64,000 bases of DNA from Pseudomonas hygromyciniae (GTDB lineage: Bacteria; Pseudomonadota; Gammaproteobacteria; Pseudomonadales; Pseudomonadaceae). Where the stretch lies: NCBI RefSeq assembly GCF_016925675.1, contig NZ_CP070506.1, positions 4,834,501-4,898,500 of the forward strand, read 5' to 3'. The first letter of the stretch is position 1, and each line of letters begins with the position of its first letter. Below, one piece after another: positions 10,019 through 18,810 of the stretch. The position numbers and the translations under genes were made by a program. The notes beneath the pieces are model-generated. The model was not told the origin of the DNA. It was given only the letters and a program-made list of their open reading frames with translations, and did no database searches.

Positions 10019-11551
10019 ATGGTTTTCTCGTCCAATGTGTTCCTGTTTCTGTTCTTGCCGATCTTTCTCGGCTTGTACTATTTGAGCGGGCAACGCTATC
10101 GCAATCTGCTGCTGCTGATTGCCAGCTACGTGTTCTACGCCTGGTGGCGGGTGGACTTCCTGGCGCTGTTCGCCGCCGTGACCCTGTGGAACTACTGGAT
10201 CGGCCTCAAGGTCGGTGCCGCTGGCGTGCGCACCAAGCCGGCGCAGCGCTGGCTGTTGCTCGGGGTGGCGGTTGACCTGTGCATCCTGGGCTACTTCAAG
10301 TACGCCAACTTCGGTGTCGACAGCATCAACCTGATGATGAAATCGGCGGGCCTGGAGCCGTTTATCCTCACCCACGTGCTGTTGCCGATCGGGATCTCGT
10401 TCTACATCTTCGAGTCCATCAGCTACATCATCGACGTGTACCGCGGCGACACCCCGGCGACCCGCAACCTCATCGACTTTGCGGCGTTCGTGGCGATCTT
10501 CCCACACCTGATCGCCGGCCCCGTGCTGCGCTTTCGCGACCTGGCCGACCAGTTCAACAACCGCACCCACACCCTGGATAAATTCTCCGAGGGCTGCACG
10601 CGGTTCATGCAGGGCTTTATCAAGAAGGTGTTTATCGCCGACACCCTGGCGGTGGTGGCCGACCATTGCTTCGCCCTGCAAAACCCCACCACGGGCGATG
10701 CCTGGCTCGGCGCGCTGGCGTATACCGCGCAGCTGTATTTCGACTTCTCCGGCTACAGCGACATGGCCATCGGCCTGGGCTTGATGATGGGTTTCCGCTT
10801 TATGGAAAACTTCAAGCAGCCGTATATCAGCCAGTCGATCACCGAGTTCTGGCGGCGCTGGCATATCAGCCTGTCTACCTGGTTGCGCGACTACCTGTAC
10901 ATCACCCTGGGTGGCAACCGCAAAGGCACGCTGACCACCTATCGCAACCTGTTCCTGACCATGTTGCTCGGCGGCCTGTGGCACGGTGCGAACATCACTT
11001 ACATCGTGTGGGGCGCCTGGCACGGCATGTGGCTGGCGATTGAAAAAGCCATCGGCCTCAACACTTCGCCACGCAGCTTCAACCCGGTGCGCTGGGCCTT
11101 CACCTTCCTGCTGGTGGTGATGGGCTGGGTGATCTTCCGCGCCGAAAACCTGCACGTTGCCGGGCGCATGTACGGCGCGATGTTCAGCTTTGGCGAGTGG
11201 TCGCTGTCGGAACTCAACCGCGCCAACCTCACCGGCCTGCAAGTGGCAACCATGGTGGTGGCCTACGCCACGCTGGCGTTCTTCGGCCTGCGCGACTTCT
11301 ACCGCAATCGCCCGGCCGACAAGGCCAAGCCGGCTGACCCGAGCCTGATCAAGGCGGTGCCTGGGGATAACCCCGGCAGCATCCAGGAACCGGGTTTCAG
11401 CGTCGGCAGCAACGCCGCCGTGCAACCGGCCTACTGGACTGCCGACTGGCCACGCTATGCCATGCGCGCCCTGATTCTGCTGCTGTTCGTGGCGTCGATT
11501 CTGAAACTCTCGGCGCAAAGCTTCTCGCCGTTCCTTTACTTCCAATTCTGA
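10019..11551 (+). CDS. algI: Alginate O-acetylation membrane protein AlgI (MBOAT)
   Basis: Membrane-bound O-acyltransferase that moves acetyl groups from a cytoplasmic donor to the periplasmic acetylation proteins AlgJ, AlgF and AlgX. The protein has 510 residues with about ten predicted membrane helices, starting MVFSSNVFLFLFLPIFLG. The MBOAT core with the invariant histidine is seen in GGLWHGANITY, preceded by ITEFWRRWHISL. The start at 10019 has GGAGAG 6-7 bases upstream; a longer alternative from 9995 has no ribosome site. It lies 11 bp before algJ. Its REPIN-containing upstream gap suggests algIJF expression may be partly uncoupled from the upstream genes (inference). Confidence 0.97.
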   Translation: MVFSSNVFLFLFLPIFLGLYYLSGQRYRNLLLLIASYVFYAWWRVDFLALFAAVTLWNYWIGLKVGAAGVRTKPAQRWLLLGVAVDLCILGYFKYANFGVDSINLMMKSAGLEPFILTHVLLPIGISFYIFESISYIIDVYRGDTPATRNLIDFAAFVAIFPHLIAGPVLRFRDLADQFNNRTHTLDKFSEGCTRFMQGFIKKVFIADTLAVVADHCFALQNPTTGDAWLGALAYTAQLYFDFSGYSDMAIGLGLMMGFRFMENFKQPYISQSITEFWRRWHISLSTWLRDYLYITLGGNRKGTLTTYRNLFLTMLLGGLWHGANITYIVWGAWHGMWLAIEKAIGLNTSPRSFNPVRWAFTFLLVVMGWVIFRAENLHVAGRMYGAMFSFGEWSLSELNRANLTGLQVATMVVAYATLAFFGLRDFYRNRPADKAKPADPSLIKAVPGDNPGSIQEPGFSVGSNAAVQPAYWTADWPRYAMRALILLLFVASILKLSAQSFSPFLYFQF

Positions 11552-11562
11552 GGGAGCCGACC

Positions 11563-12753
11563 ATGACCCGTTCATTCCGCATCCTCTACACCGCGCTGTT
11601 CATGGCCCTGCTTATGGCCCTGGGCGCGTGGTCGGTGCGCAGTTTCTTCGGTTTCAATACCAACGCCGACGCCACCGTGCTCAACGGGCGCTGGGCCAAG
11701 GCGGTCGAGACCCATTACGACGATGAGTTCCCGATCAAGCGCCTGGGCACCAACCTCTGGGCGGCGCTGGACTACAAGCTGTTCAACGAAGGCCGCCCAG
11801 GCGTGGTGCTGGGCCGCGATCACTGGTTGTACAGCGACGAGGAATTCAACCCCGCCGTCAACGAAGAGCAGAACCTGCAAGACAACTACGCCCTGGTCGA
11901 AGGCGTGCGCCAGACCCTCAAGGCCAAGGGCGTGCAGTTGGTGATGGCAATTGTCCCGGCCAAGGTGCGCCTGTACCCCGAGCACCTGGGTGAAGTACAA
12001 CCGGCGAGCATTCACGCCGGGCTCTACCAGGACTTCCATGCCCGGGTTGCCGCCGACAAGATCATCGCCCCCGACCTGCTGGGCCCGCTGCAACAAGCCA
12101 AGCTCCACGGCCAGCAAGTGTTCCTGCGCACCGACACCCACTGGACCCCGGATGGCGCCGAAGTCGCCGCCAAGCAACTGGCCAGCGTGATCAACGCCAA
12201 GACCCTGCTCAGCGGCGAGCCCCAGCGGTTTGTCACCGACGCCGAAAGCATCGCCCCCCACAGCGGTGACCTGCGCCTGTTCCTGCCACTGGACCCGTTG
12301 TTCGAAAACCTGATGCCGCCCAAGGAGCCCCTGCAAAAACGCGTGACCCACGCGGTGCAAGCCCAGGCAGCCGGCGATGACGCACTGTTCGCCGACAGCG
12401 AAATGCCGGTGGCCCTGGTGGGCACCAGCTACAGCGCCAACCCCAACTGGAACTTCGTCGGTGCCCTCAAGCAAGCCCTGGGCAGCGAAGTGGTGAACTA
12501 CTCCGAAGACGGCCACGGCCCGATCCTGCCGATGCTCAGTTACCTGAAAAGCGATGACTTCAAGAACAGCCCGCCACAAGTGCTGATCTGGGAGTTCCCG
12601 GAACGCTATCTGCCGGTGAACAACGAAATCGGCGACGCCGACCCCAAGTGGGTTGCGCAACTCAAGCAAGCCGGTACACGCCAACAGAACATGGCAATCA
12701 ACACACCCGTTAAAACCCAGAAATCCGAGACGCCCGACCGGGCGCAAAACTGA
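11563..12753 (+). CDS. algJ: Alginate O-acetylase AlgJ
   Basis: Inner-membrane-anchored periplasmic SGNH-type acetyltransferase that receives acetyl groups through AlgI. The protein has 396 residues, with an uncleaved N-terminal anchor (residues 7-28). The catalytic triad residues are visible: D191 and H193 in RTDTHWTPDG and S289 in VGTSYS, each one position from the P. aeruginosa numbering. Sequence and fold resemble AlgX, which lies upstream, but AlgJ lacks the C-terminal binding module. The ATG follows GGGAG about 8 bases upstream and lies 11 bp after algI. The charged C-terminal tail (KTQKSETPDRAQN) looks disordered. Confidence 0.96.
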   Translation: MTRSFRILYTALFMALLMALGAWSVRSFFGFNTNADATVLNGRWAKAVETHYDDEFPIKRLGTNLWAALDYKLFNEGRPGVVLGRDHWLYSDEEFNPAVNEEQNLQDNYALVEGVRQTLKAKGVQLVMAIVPAKVRLYPEHLGEVQPASIHAGLYQDFHARVAADKIIAPDLLGPLQQAKLHGQQVFLRTDTHWTPDGAEVAAKQLASVINAKTLLSGEPQRFVTDAESIAPHSGDLRLFLPLDPLFENLMPPKEPLQKRVTHAVQAQAAGDDALFADSEMPVALVGTSYSANPNWNFVGALKQALGSEVVNYSEDGHGPILPMLSYLKSDDFKNSPPQVLIWEFPERYLPVNNEIGDADPKWVAQLKQAGTRQQNMAINTPVKTQKSETPDRAQN

Positions 12754-12769
12754 AAGAGAGGTAACTCAC

Positions 12770-13423
12770 ATGACTTTCACTACTACTCCGCGTCGTCTCG
12801 CCAAGACCCTGGCCCTGGCCGCCGGCTTGAGCTTCGTGTCGATGTCCGCCTTCGCCGGCGACGCCGCCCTCTACGGACCCATCGCGCCAAAAGGCTCGAG
12901 CTTCGTGCGCCTGTTCAACGCCAGCAACCAGGAAGTCAGCGCCAGCGTCGGCAACACCGCGTTGAGCGATGTGGCGCCCCTGGCCAGCAGCGACTTCAGC
13001 TTCCTGCCGGGCGGTGACTACAGCGCCAAGGTCGGCAGCCAGAACGTCACGGTCAAGCTGGCCGCCGATCATTACTACACCCTGGTCAACAGCGGCACTG
13101 GCCAGCCGCAACTGATCGAAGAACCACCGTTCAAGAACAAGCAGAAATCCCTGGTGCGCGTGCAGAACCTCAGCGACAAAGCCCTGACCCTGAAGACCGC
13201 CGACGGCAAGACCGACGTGGTCAAGGCCGTGGCCGCCAAAGGCCGTGGCGAGCGCGAGATCAACCCGGTGAAGGTCAGCCTGGCGCTGTATGACGGCGAT
13301 AAAAAAGTCGGCGACGTGAAGCCGGTGGCGCTGGAGCGTGGTGAGGCGGCGGTGCTGTATGTCACCGGTTCCGGCAGCAGCCTGTCGCCGGTGTGGGTCA
13401 AGCGCCCCGTGTCGACCCGCTGA
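12770..13423 (+). CDS. algF: Alginate O-acetylation protein AlgF
   Basis: Small periplasmic protein required for alginate acetylation and thought to bridge AlgJ and AlgX. The protein has 217 residues (family about 215) with a Sec signal peptide ending at SMSAFA. The mature part is made of two beta-rich domains with no catalytic motif visible. The start at 12770 is preceded by GAGAGG about 7 bases upstream; a longer in-frame reading from 12653 would overlap algJ and is rejected. After it there is a 220-bp gap holding a REPIN before algA, so algA is not tightly coupled to it. Confidence 0.95.
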   Translation: MTFTTTPRRLAKTLALAAGLSFVSMSAFAGDAALYGPIAPKGSSFVRLFNASNQEVSASVGNTALSDVAPLASSDFSFLPGGDYSAKVGSQNVTVKLAADHYYTLVNSGTGQPQLIEEPPFKNKQKSLVRVQNLSDKALTLKTADGKTDVVKAVAAKGRGEREINPVKVSLALYDGDKKVGDVKPVALERGEAAVLYVTGSGSSLSPVWVKRPVSTR

Positions 13424-13449
13424 TGATTTCCTGAATTGACGGCTACCCA

Positions 13450-13551
13450 CTGTAGGAGCGAGCTTGCTCGCGAAAATCGCCAACGATAACGCGGGCAGTC
13501 TGCATGAACGCGGTGTCTGGAAGTGCTTCGCGAGCAAGCTCGCTCCTACAG
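13450..13551. repeat. REPIN between algF and algA
   Basis: Arm CTGTAGGAGCGAGCTTGCTC (from 13450) is mirrored by GAGCAAGCTCGCTCCTACAG (to 13551). This is the TGTAGGAGC class, with a centre containing AACGATAACGCG; the same class recurs at 19217-19320 and 26730-26831. It lies within the alginate operon. Confidence 0.92.
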
Positions 13552-13643
13552 GGGATCAAAGTGGCAGTTCGGACCGAGACAAAAACAAGAGTGAAACGAC
13601 TGAATTTCGTTGCTCTAACCCATACAGATTCAAGGAGAAACCC

Positions 13644-15095
13644 ATGATCCCAGTAATCCTTTCCGGTGGTAGCGGCTCACGTCTTTGGCCGCTTTCCCGC
13701 AAACAGTTCCCTAAGCAGTTCCTGGCCCTGACCGGCGAACACACGCTGTTCCAACAAACCCTGGAGCGCCTGGTGTTTGAAGGCATGGACGCACCGATCA
13801 TTGTCTGCAACAAAGACCACCGCTTCATCGTCAACGAGCAGTTGAGCACGCGCAAGCTGGAGAGCCAGCGCATCCTGATGGAGCCCTTTGGCCGCAACAC
13901 CGCGCCGGCCGTGGCCCTGACCGCGATGATGCTGGTCAATGAAGGCCGTGACGAGCTGATGCTGGTCCTGCCCGCCGACCATGTACTGGACGACCAGAAA
14001 GCCCTGCAACGCGCCCTGGCCCTGGCCACCGTGGCCGCCGAGCGTGGCGAAATGGTGCTGTTCGGCGTGCCGGCCACCCGCCCGGAGACCGGCTACGGCT
14101 ACATCAAGTCCACCAACGACTCACTGCTGCCCGAAGGCGTCAGCCGGGTGCAGCAGTTCGTCGAGAAGCCGGATGAAAAACGTGCGGTGGAGTTCGTCAA
14201 AAGCGGCGGTTATTTCTGGAACAGCGGCATGTTCCTGTTCCGCGCCAGCCGCTTCCTCGAAGAGCTGAAAAAGCACGACCCGGACATCTACGACACCTGC
14301 GTGCTGACCCTGGAGCGTAGCGAACACACCGCCGACACCGTGACCTTCGACGAAGCCACCTTCGCCTGCTGTCCGGACAATTCCATCGACTACGCGGTAA
14401 TGGAAAAAACCCAGCGCGCCTGCGTGGTGCCGCTCAGTGCCGGCTGGAGCGACGTGGGCTGCTGGGCCTCGCTGTGGGCGGTCAATGACAAAGACGCCAA
14501 CGGCAACGTGACCAAGGGCGACGTGGTGATCCAGGACAGCAAGAACTGCATGATCCACGGCAACGGCAAGCTGGTGTCGGTGATCGGCCTGGAAAACATC
14601 GTGGTGGTGGAAACCAAGGACGCGATGATGATTGCCCACAAGGACAAGGTCCAGGGCGTCAAGCAGATGGTCAACACCCTCAACGAACAGGGGCGCAGCG
14701 AGACCCAGAACCACTGCGAGGTCTACCGCCCGTGGGGTTCCTACGACTCGGTGGACATGGGTGGGCGCTTCCAGGTCAAGCACATCTCGGTCAAGCCGGG
14801 CGCGTGCCTGTCGCTGCAGATGCACCATCACCGCGCCGAACACTGGATCGTGGTCAGTGGCACCGCTGAAGTGACCTGCGACGAGAACGTGTTCCTGCTG
14901 TGCGAGAACCAGTCCACCTACATCCCGATTGCCTCGGTGCATCGCCTGCGCAACCCGGGCAAGATCCCGTTGGAGATTATCGAAGTGCAATCGGGCAGCT
15001 ATCTGGGCGAGGACGATATCGAGCGGTTTGAAGATATCTACGGGCGCTCGACGCCGGTTGAGCGTGGCGTGTCGGTGAAAACCATCGCGCAGTAA
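13644..15095 (+). CDS. algA: Mannose-6-phosphate isomerase / mannose-1-phosphate guanylyltransferase AlgA
   Basis: Cytosolic bifunctional enzyme: type II phosphomannose isomerase and GDP-mannose pyrophosphorylase, catalysing the first and third steps towards GDP-mannuronate. The protein has 483 residues. The N-terminal nucleotidyltransferase carries the pyrophosphorylase signature GGSGSRLWPLSR near residue 8 and FVEKP in the sugar-phosphate site. The C-terminal cupin has the metal-binding QMHHHRAEHW segment of the isomerase. The start at 13644 is fixed by a strong AAGGAGA 6 bases upstream; an upstream in-frame extension from 13464 runs through the REPIN and is not credible. It is the last gene of the operon, followed by a strong terminator. 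Confidence 0.97.
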   Translation: MIPVILSGGSGSRLWPLSRKQFPKQFLALTGEHTLFQQTLERLVFEGMDAPIIVCNKDHRFIVNEQLSTRKLESQRILMEPFGRNTAPAVALTAMMLVNEGRDELMLVLPADHVLDDQKALQRALALATVAAERGEMVLFGVPATRPETGYGYIKSTNDSLLPEGVSRVQQFVEKPDEKRAVEFVKSGGYFWNSGMFLFRASRFLEELKKHDPDIYDTCVLTLERSEHTADTVTFDEATFACCPDNSIDYAVMEKTQRACVVPLSAGWSDVGCWASLWAVNDKDANGNVTKGDVVIQDSKNCMIHGNGKLVSVIGLENIVVVETKDAMMIAHKDKVQGVKQMVNTLNEQGRSETQNHCEVYRPWGSYDSVDMGGRFQVKHISVKPGACLSLQMHHHRAEHWIVVSGTAEVTCDENVFLLCENQSTYIPIASVHRLRNPGKIPLEIIEVQSGSYLGEDDIERFEDIYGRSTPVERGVSVKTIAQ

Positions 15096-15109
15096 AACAG
15101 TCGTACGAG

Positions 15110-15168
15110 AAGCCCCTATCCAGCCCATTGCGTCCCCTATCCGCAGTGGGCTGGGTGGGGGCTTTTTT
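15110..15168 (+). terminator. Rho-independent terminator of the alginate operon
   Basis: Outer stem AGCCCC/GGGGCT and inner stem CAGCCCA/TGGGCTG are followed by a run of six T residues (15162-15167). It begins 15 bp after the algA stop. Confidence 0.88.
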
Positions 15169-15195
15169 GGGGTTTTGGGTGATGCTGAGGGCCTT

Positions 15196-15278
15196 TTCGC
15201 GAGCAAGCCCGCTCCCACAGTTGGGCCGTGTCCATCCTTGGAATACGGTCAACCTGTGGGAGCGGGCTTGCTCGCGAA
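15196..15278. repeat. REPIN (GTGGGAGCGGG class)
   Basis: TTCGCGAGCAAGCCCGCTCC...ACAG at 15196-15220 is mirrored by CTGTGGGAGCGGGCTTGCTC...GCGAA at 15254-15278. The orientation is opposite to the element at 25313, with the TTCGCGAG ends outward. It lies between the algA terminator and the next gene. Confidence 0.9.
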
Positions 15279-15367
15279 GGCGTCAGCCCAGCCAACACAC
15301 CTCTTAAGGTAGCCAATCACGCCTACGCTTCAGTTAGGATGCTCGTTCCTTATTTGAGGTGGTCTCC

Positions 15368-15832
15368 ATGTTCTTCGGCGTTCTACTGATCATCACCTGG
15401 CTGATCCTGCTGCTGCGCTACCCCGCCAAGGCCTTGCCGGTTTCCCTGGCGGCCGCCGTGGGCCTGGGGTTCGTGGCGATGTGGGTGGTGTGGCTGGACA
15501 ACCGCGAAGCCTCGCAGCTATCGCGCCTGGAGCTGCGCATCAGCTACGCCCCCGAGCAGTGCCCCGCCGACCGCCCCTTGCAGCTCAAGCTCAACAACGG
15601 CAACGACGTGCCCCTGACCGAATTGCGCTGGCGCGTCGCCGCCTACGCGCCGGGTGACACGGTGAACCTGGCCGATAACGTCTATGCGGCCCCCCGCTAC
15701 CGCGGCCCCGGCGAGTTGCAGGCCGGTGCCGATTGGGAAGACTGCCTGCCCGTACCGCCGCTGCGTCCCGGCTATCGCCCGCAAACCCTGGAATTTCGCG
15801 CCGAGCACCTGCAAGGCAGCTTCGCCGACTGA
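15368..15832 (+). CDS. Conserved small membrane protein of unknown function
   Basis: A 154-residue protein with two hydrophobic segments near residues 1-16 (MFFGVLLIITWLILLL) and 22-42, then a soluble domain of about 110 residues with two cysteines (one in EQCPADRP, one in DWEDCLPV) and a Pro-rich end. The soluble part is presumably periplasmic, where the cysteines could form a disulphide (inference). The ATG at 15368 is preceded by TGAGGTGG about 6 bases upstream; a GTG at 15359 overlaps that site and is less likely. Similar proteins are, from memory, loosely labelled multidrug transporters in Pseudomonas, but nothing visible here supports transport. It lies 19 bp upstream of the dehydrogenase, probably co-transcribed. 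Confidence 0.8.
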   Translation: MFFGVLLIITWLILLLRYPAKALPVSLAAAVGLGFVAMWVVWLDNREASQLSRLELRISYAPEQCPADRPLQLKLNNGNDVPLTELRWRVAAYAPGDTVNLADNVYAAPRYRGPGELQAGADWEDCLPVPPLRPGYRPQTLEFRAEHLQGSFAD

Positions 15833-15851
15833 CCCGACAAAGGATTGATCC

Positions 15852-16664
15852 ATGCCCAACGTGCTTATCACCGGTTGCTCCAGCGGCATTGGCCGTGCCC
15901 TGGCTGACGCGTTCAAGTCCGCCGGCTTCGAGGTGTGGGCCAGCGCCCGTCGTGAAGACGACGTCGCCGCCCTCGCCGCTGCAGGTTTTAATGCGGTGAA
16001 CCTGGACGTCAACGACAGCGCCGCCCTGCAACACCTGGCCGAACAGTGGGGCGAGCTGGATGTGCTGATCAACAACGCCGGCTACGGCGCCATGGGCCCG
16101 TTGCTCGACGGCGGCACCGAGGCGATGCAGCGCCAGTTCGAGACCAACGTGTTTTCCATCGTCGGCGTGACCCAGGCCCTGTTCCCCGCACTGCGCGCCC
16201 GCAAAGGCCTAGTGGTGAATATCGGCAGTGTTTCCGGGGTGCTGGTCACGCCATTCGCCGGCGCCTACTGCGCCTCCAAGGCCGCCGTGCATGCCTTGAG
16301 CGACGCATTGCGCATGGAGCTGGCGCCATTTGGCGTGCGGGTGATGGAAGTGCAGCCGGGGGCCATTGATACAAGCTTTGCGAAAAACGCCGGGGCCCAG
16401 GCTGAATTGTTGATCAACGAAAAATCGCCGTGGTGGCCGTTGCGTGACGGTATTCGGGCGCGCTCCCAGGCTTCACAGAACAACCCGACTTCGGCCGAGC
16501 AATTTGCCGCTCAAGTGCTGAGGGCGGTGCAACAACCCAAACCGCCACGGCTGCTGCGTGCGGGCAATGGCAGCACAGCGTTGCCGTTGATGTCAGCGTT
16601 GTTGCCTAAAGCGTTACTGGAGAAAGTCTTGAAGAAGCGCTTCGGGCTCTCGGGTTCACTCTAG
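15852..16664 (+). CDS. Short-chain dehydrogenase/reductase (SDR)
   Basis: A 270-residue NAD(P)-dependent oxidoreductase of the classical SDR family, cytosolic. The Rossmann nucleotide motif TGCSSGIG is at residues 7-14, NNAG near residue 75, and the catalytic Ser and YxxxK in GSVSG and YCASK. An Arg-rich stretch after the second strand (ASARRED) suggests an NADP preference (inference). The substrate is unknown. AAAGGA lies about 8 bases upstream of the ATG. The stop shares the CTAG at 16661-16664 with the stop of the convergent LysR gene, so the two genes overlap by 4 bp. Confidence 0.93.
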   Translation: MPNVLITGCSSGIGRALADAFKSAGFEVWASARREDDVAALAAAGFNAVNLDVNDSAALQHLAEQWGELDVLINNAGYGAMGPLLDGGTEAMQRQFETNVFSIVGVTQALFPALRARKGLVVNIGSVSGVLVTPFAGAYCASKAAVHALSDALRMELAPFGVRVMEVQPGAIDTSFAKNAGAQAELLINEKSPWWPLRDGIRARSQASQNNPTSAEQFAAQVLRAVQQPKPPRLLRAGNGSTALPLMSALLPKALLEKVLKKRFGLSGSL

Positions 16665-17518
16665 CCCTTCATAAAATCAATAAACGCCCGCACCTTCAGG
16701 GGCAAATGCCGCGTATCCGGGTACATGGCGTAAATCCCCTGGGGGGCGAAGCGATGGTCCGCCAGCAGGCGCACCAACCTGCCCGCCTCAAGATCCTCCT
16801 GCACCAGCCATTGTGGCAGCACTGCTACGCCATGGCCGCGCAGGGCAAACGCCTGAAGCACAGACGCACTGTCGGCCGTCAGTGCAGTGGGGCCGGGGCG
16901 ATATTGATGCTCGCCACCGGCCGGGTCGCTCAGGCTTAGCTCGGTCAGGCGGCCATGGCCCAGCTTGGGCACTTGTTCCAGCTCATCGAGCGTGCGAATC
17001 CCGGCAAATGCAGGCGCTGCCACCGCAAACACCTCGAACGTCGACAACTGCACCGCACGATGGTTGGAGTCGAGCAATCGTCCCAGCCGAATCGCCACGT
17101 CAAAACGCTCCGAAATCAAATCGGCATGGGTGGAGGATGTGGATAAGTGAACATGCAGGTCCGGATGCAGACGCCGAAAGGCTTCCACTTTCGGTGCAAC
17201 CACCGCCAGCGCATATTCCACGGTGGTGGTGATACGCAGCGTGCCCTTGAGTTGGGCGTGTTCGCTGCGGGCCTCTTCCACCGCCAGCCGCGCTTCTTCG
17301 AGCATGCGCGTACAGCGTGAATAAAAGCGTTCGCCGGCGTCGGTGAGCGCCAGTTGACGGGTGCTGCGGGTCAACAGGGTAACGCCCAGCTCGGCCTCCA
17401 GGCGCTTGAGGTTGAAACTGACCACCGCGCGGGTCTGGCCCAGCAGCTCGGCAGCAGCCGTCAACGAGCCGGCCTCGACCACGGCCTTGAATGTATCGAA
17501 TCGGTCCAGGCTGACCAT
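16661..17518 (-). CDS. LysR-family transcriptional regulator
   Basis: A 285-residue regulator with an N-terminal winged helix-turn-helix (about residues 1-60, with SLTAAAELLGQTRAVVSFNL) and a periplasmic-binding-protein-like effector domain. The ATG at 17518 is preceded by AAAGGGG about 8 bases upstream; a TTG at 17539 would add seven residues but has no ribosome site. It is divergent from the MFS exporter at 17629. A perfect inverted repeat lies just upstream of its start, so it probably represses or activates the exporter and itself (inference). The effector is unknown. Confidence 0.94.
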   Translation of the reverse strand: MVSLDRFDTFKAVVEAGSLTAAAELLGQTRAVVSFNLKRLEAELGVTLLTRSTRQLALTDAGERFYSRCTRMLEEARLAVEEARSEHAQLKGTLRITTTVEYALAVVAPKVEAFRRLHPDLHVHLSTSSTHADLISERFDVAIRLGRLLDSNHRAVQLSTFEVFAVAAPAFAGIRTLDELEQVPKLGHGRLTELSLSDPAGGEHQYRPGPTALTADSASVLQAFALRGHGVAVLPQWLVQEDLEAGRLVRLLADHRFAPQGIYAMYPDTRHLPLKVRAFIDFMKG

Positions 17519-17531
17519 GGTCACCGGCCCC

Positions 17532-17554
17532 TTTGTCAAAATGAATTTGACAAA
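17532..17554. promoter_or_regulatory. Candidate LysR operator between the regulator and MFS genes
   Basis: Perfect 9-bp inverted repeat TTTGTCAAA / TTTGACAAA with a 5-bp spacer, containing a T-N11-A core typical of LysR sites. It lies 14-36 bp upstream of the LysR ATG and 75-97 bp upstream of the MFS start. Confidence 0.65.
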
Positions 17555-17628
17555 CTAGCAGGCAAACCGAGGTATCCCAAGCCCTGCAGCACGCCTACCC
17601 TGCGCGCCTCACTCGCAGGATCATGTTC

Positions 17629-18810
17629 ATGACCTACCGCTCGAAAATCGCCTGGATCTTTTTGCTGGGCTTCGCCCTCGACCTGGTGAACATGTTTGTC
17701 GCCACCGTCGCCTACCCGGATATCGCCCGCGAGCTACAGGCTTCGGTCACGCAATTGGCGTGGGTCAGCAATGCCTACCTGCTCGGGTTGACCGTGATCA
17801 TTCCCTTCAGTGTATGGCTGGCGGCAATGCTCGGAGAAAGACGTTTGATTGCCGCCAGCCTGCTGCTGTTCGCGGGCGCTTCAGTGATGGTTGGTCAGGC
17901 CGGCTCGATCGAGGCGCTGATCGGTTGGCGCTTGCTGCAAGGTTTGGGCGGTGGTCTGCTGATCCCGGTGGGGCAGGCCTTGGCTTATCGACACTTTCCC
18001 GCCGCAGAACGCAGCCAACTCACCGCCCGGGTGATGTCGGTGGCACTGCTGGTGCCGGCGCTGTCACCGGCGTTGGGCGGGTTGCTGGTCGATATGGTGT
18101 CCTGGCGCTGGATCTTCTACGCCAACTTGCCGTTGGCGTTGTTCACCCTGCTGCTGGCGTGGCTGTGGATAAAACCGGACGCGCCGGCGACTGCGCGCCC
18201 CACCCTGGAGATGGGCAACCTGTTCAAACAGATCGGCAACCCGATGCTGCGCATCGCGATGCTGGTCTACGTGTGCATCCCCGGTGTATTTATCGGCACC
18301 AGCCTGATCGCCATCCTCTACCTGCGCGGCCTGGGCTATGACGCCACGCGCACCGGCGCACTGATGCTGCCGTGGGCATTGGCATCGGCACTGGCCATCT
18401 TCCTCAGCAAGCAGCTGTTCAACCGCTGCGGCCCCAAGCCCTTGTTGCTGGCGGGCATGGGCCTGCAATGCGGCGGTATCCTGTTGCTCAACGAGCCGTC
18501 CCTGATCATTCTCGCCTACGGCCTGATGGGCCTGGGCGGCAGCCTGTGCAGCAGCACTGCACAGACCCTGGCCTTTCTCGATATCCCCGCCCAGCGCATG
18601 GGCTACGCCAGTGCGCTATGGAATATCAATCGGCAGTTGAGCTTTTGCCTCGGTGCAGCGGCACTCAGCGCCGTGCTATCGGCCTCGGATTCCTTCACCA
18701 TGACCTTCTTGATCGCGGCAGCCCTGACACTGCTGCCGCTCTTGGCAGTGCTGAGCCTGGATACCTCCAGGGTTCGCGCACTGCTTCACCCAGCCAGCGA
18801 GCCTCAATGA
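17629..18810 (+). CDS. MFS drug/metabolite exporter
   Basis: A 393-residue, mostly hydrophobic protein with about 12 predicted helices, of the drug:H+ antiporter type in the major facilitator superfamily. A membrane motif like those of DHA exporters is visible (WRLLQGLGGGLLIPVGQAL, near residues 105-123). The start at 17629 has CAGGA 9 bases upstream; the ATG at 17623 is too close to it. The substrate is unknown. The stop overlaps the ATG of the next gene (ATGA), so the exporter and the SnoaL-like protein are translationally coupled, and a LysR gene is divergent. Confidence 0.92.
   Translation: MTYRSKIAWIFLLGFALDLVNMFVATVAYPDIARELQASVTQLAWVSNAYLLGLTVIIPFSVWLAAMLGERRLIAASLLLFAGASVMVGQAGSIEALIGWRLLQGLGGGLLIPVGQALAYRHFPAAERSQLTARVMSVALLVPALSPALGGLLVDMVSWRWIFYANLPLALFTLLLAWLWIKPDAPATARPTLEMGNLFKQIGNPMLRIAMLVYVCIPGVFIGTSLIAILYLRGLGYDATRTGALMLPWALASALAIFLSKQLFNRCGPKPLLLAGMGLQCGGILLLNEPSLIILAYGLMGLGGSLCSSTAQTLAFLDIPAQRMGYASALWNINRQLSFCLGAAALSAVLSASDSFTMTFLIAAALTLLPLLAVLSLDTSRVRALLHPASEPQ

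Noticed and set aside
8711..11575. A very long minus-strand open frame (954 codons) opposite algL, algI and neighbours
   Set aside because: It is antisense to well-identified alginate genes, rich in His/Gln/Gly/Ala as expected from GC-rich antisense reading, and contains no domain or ribosome site.
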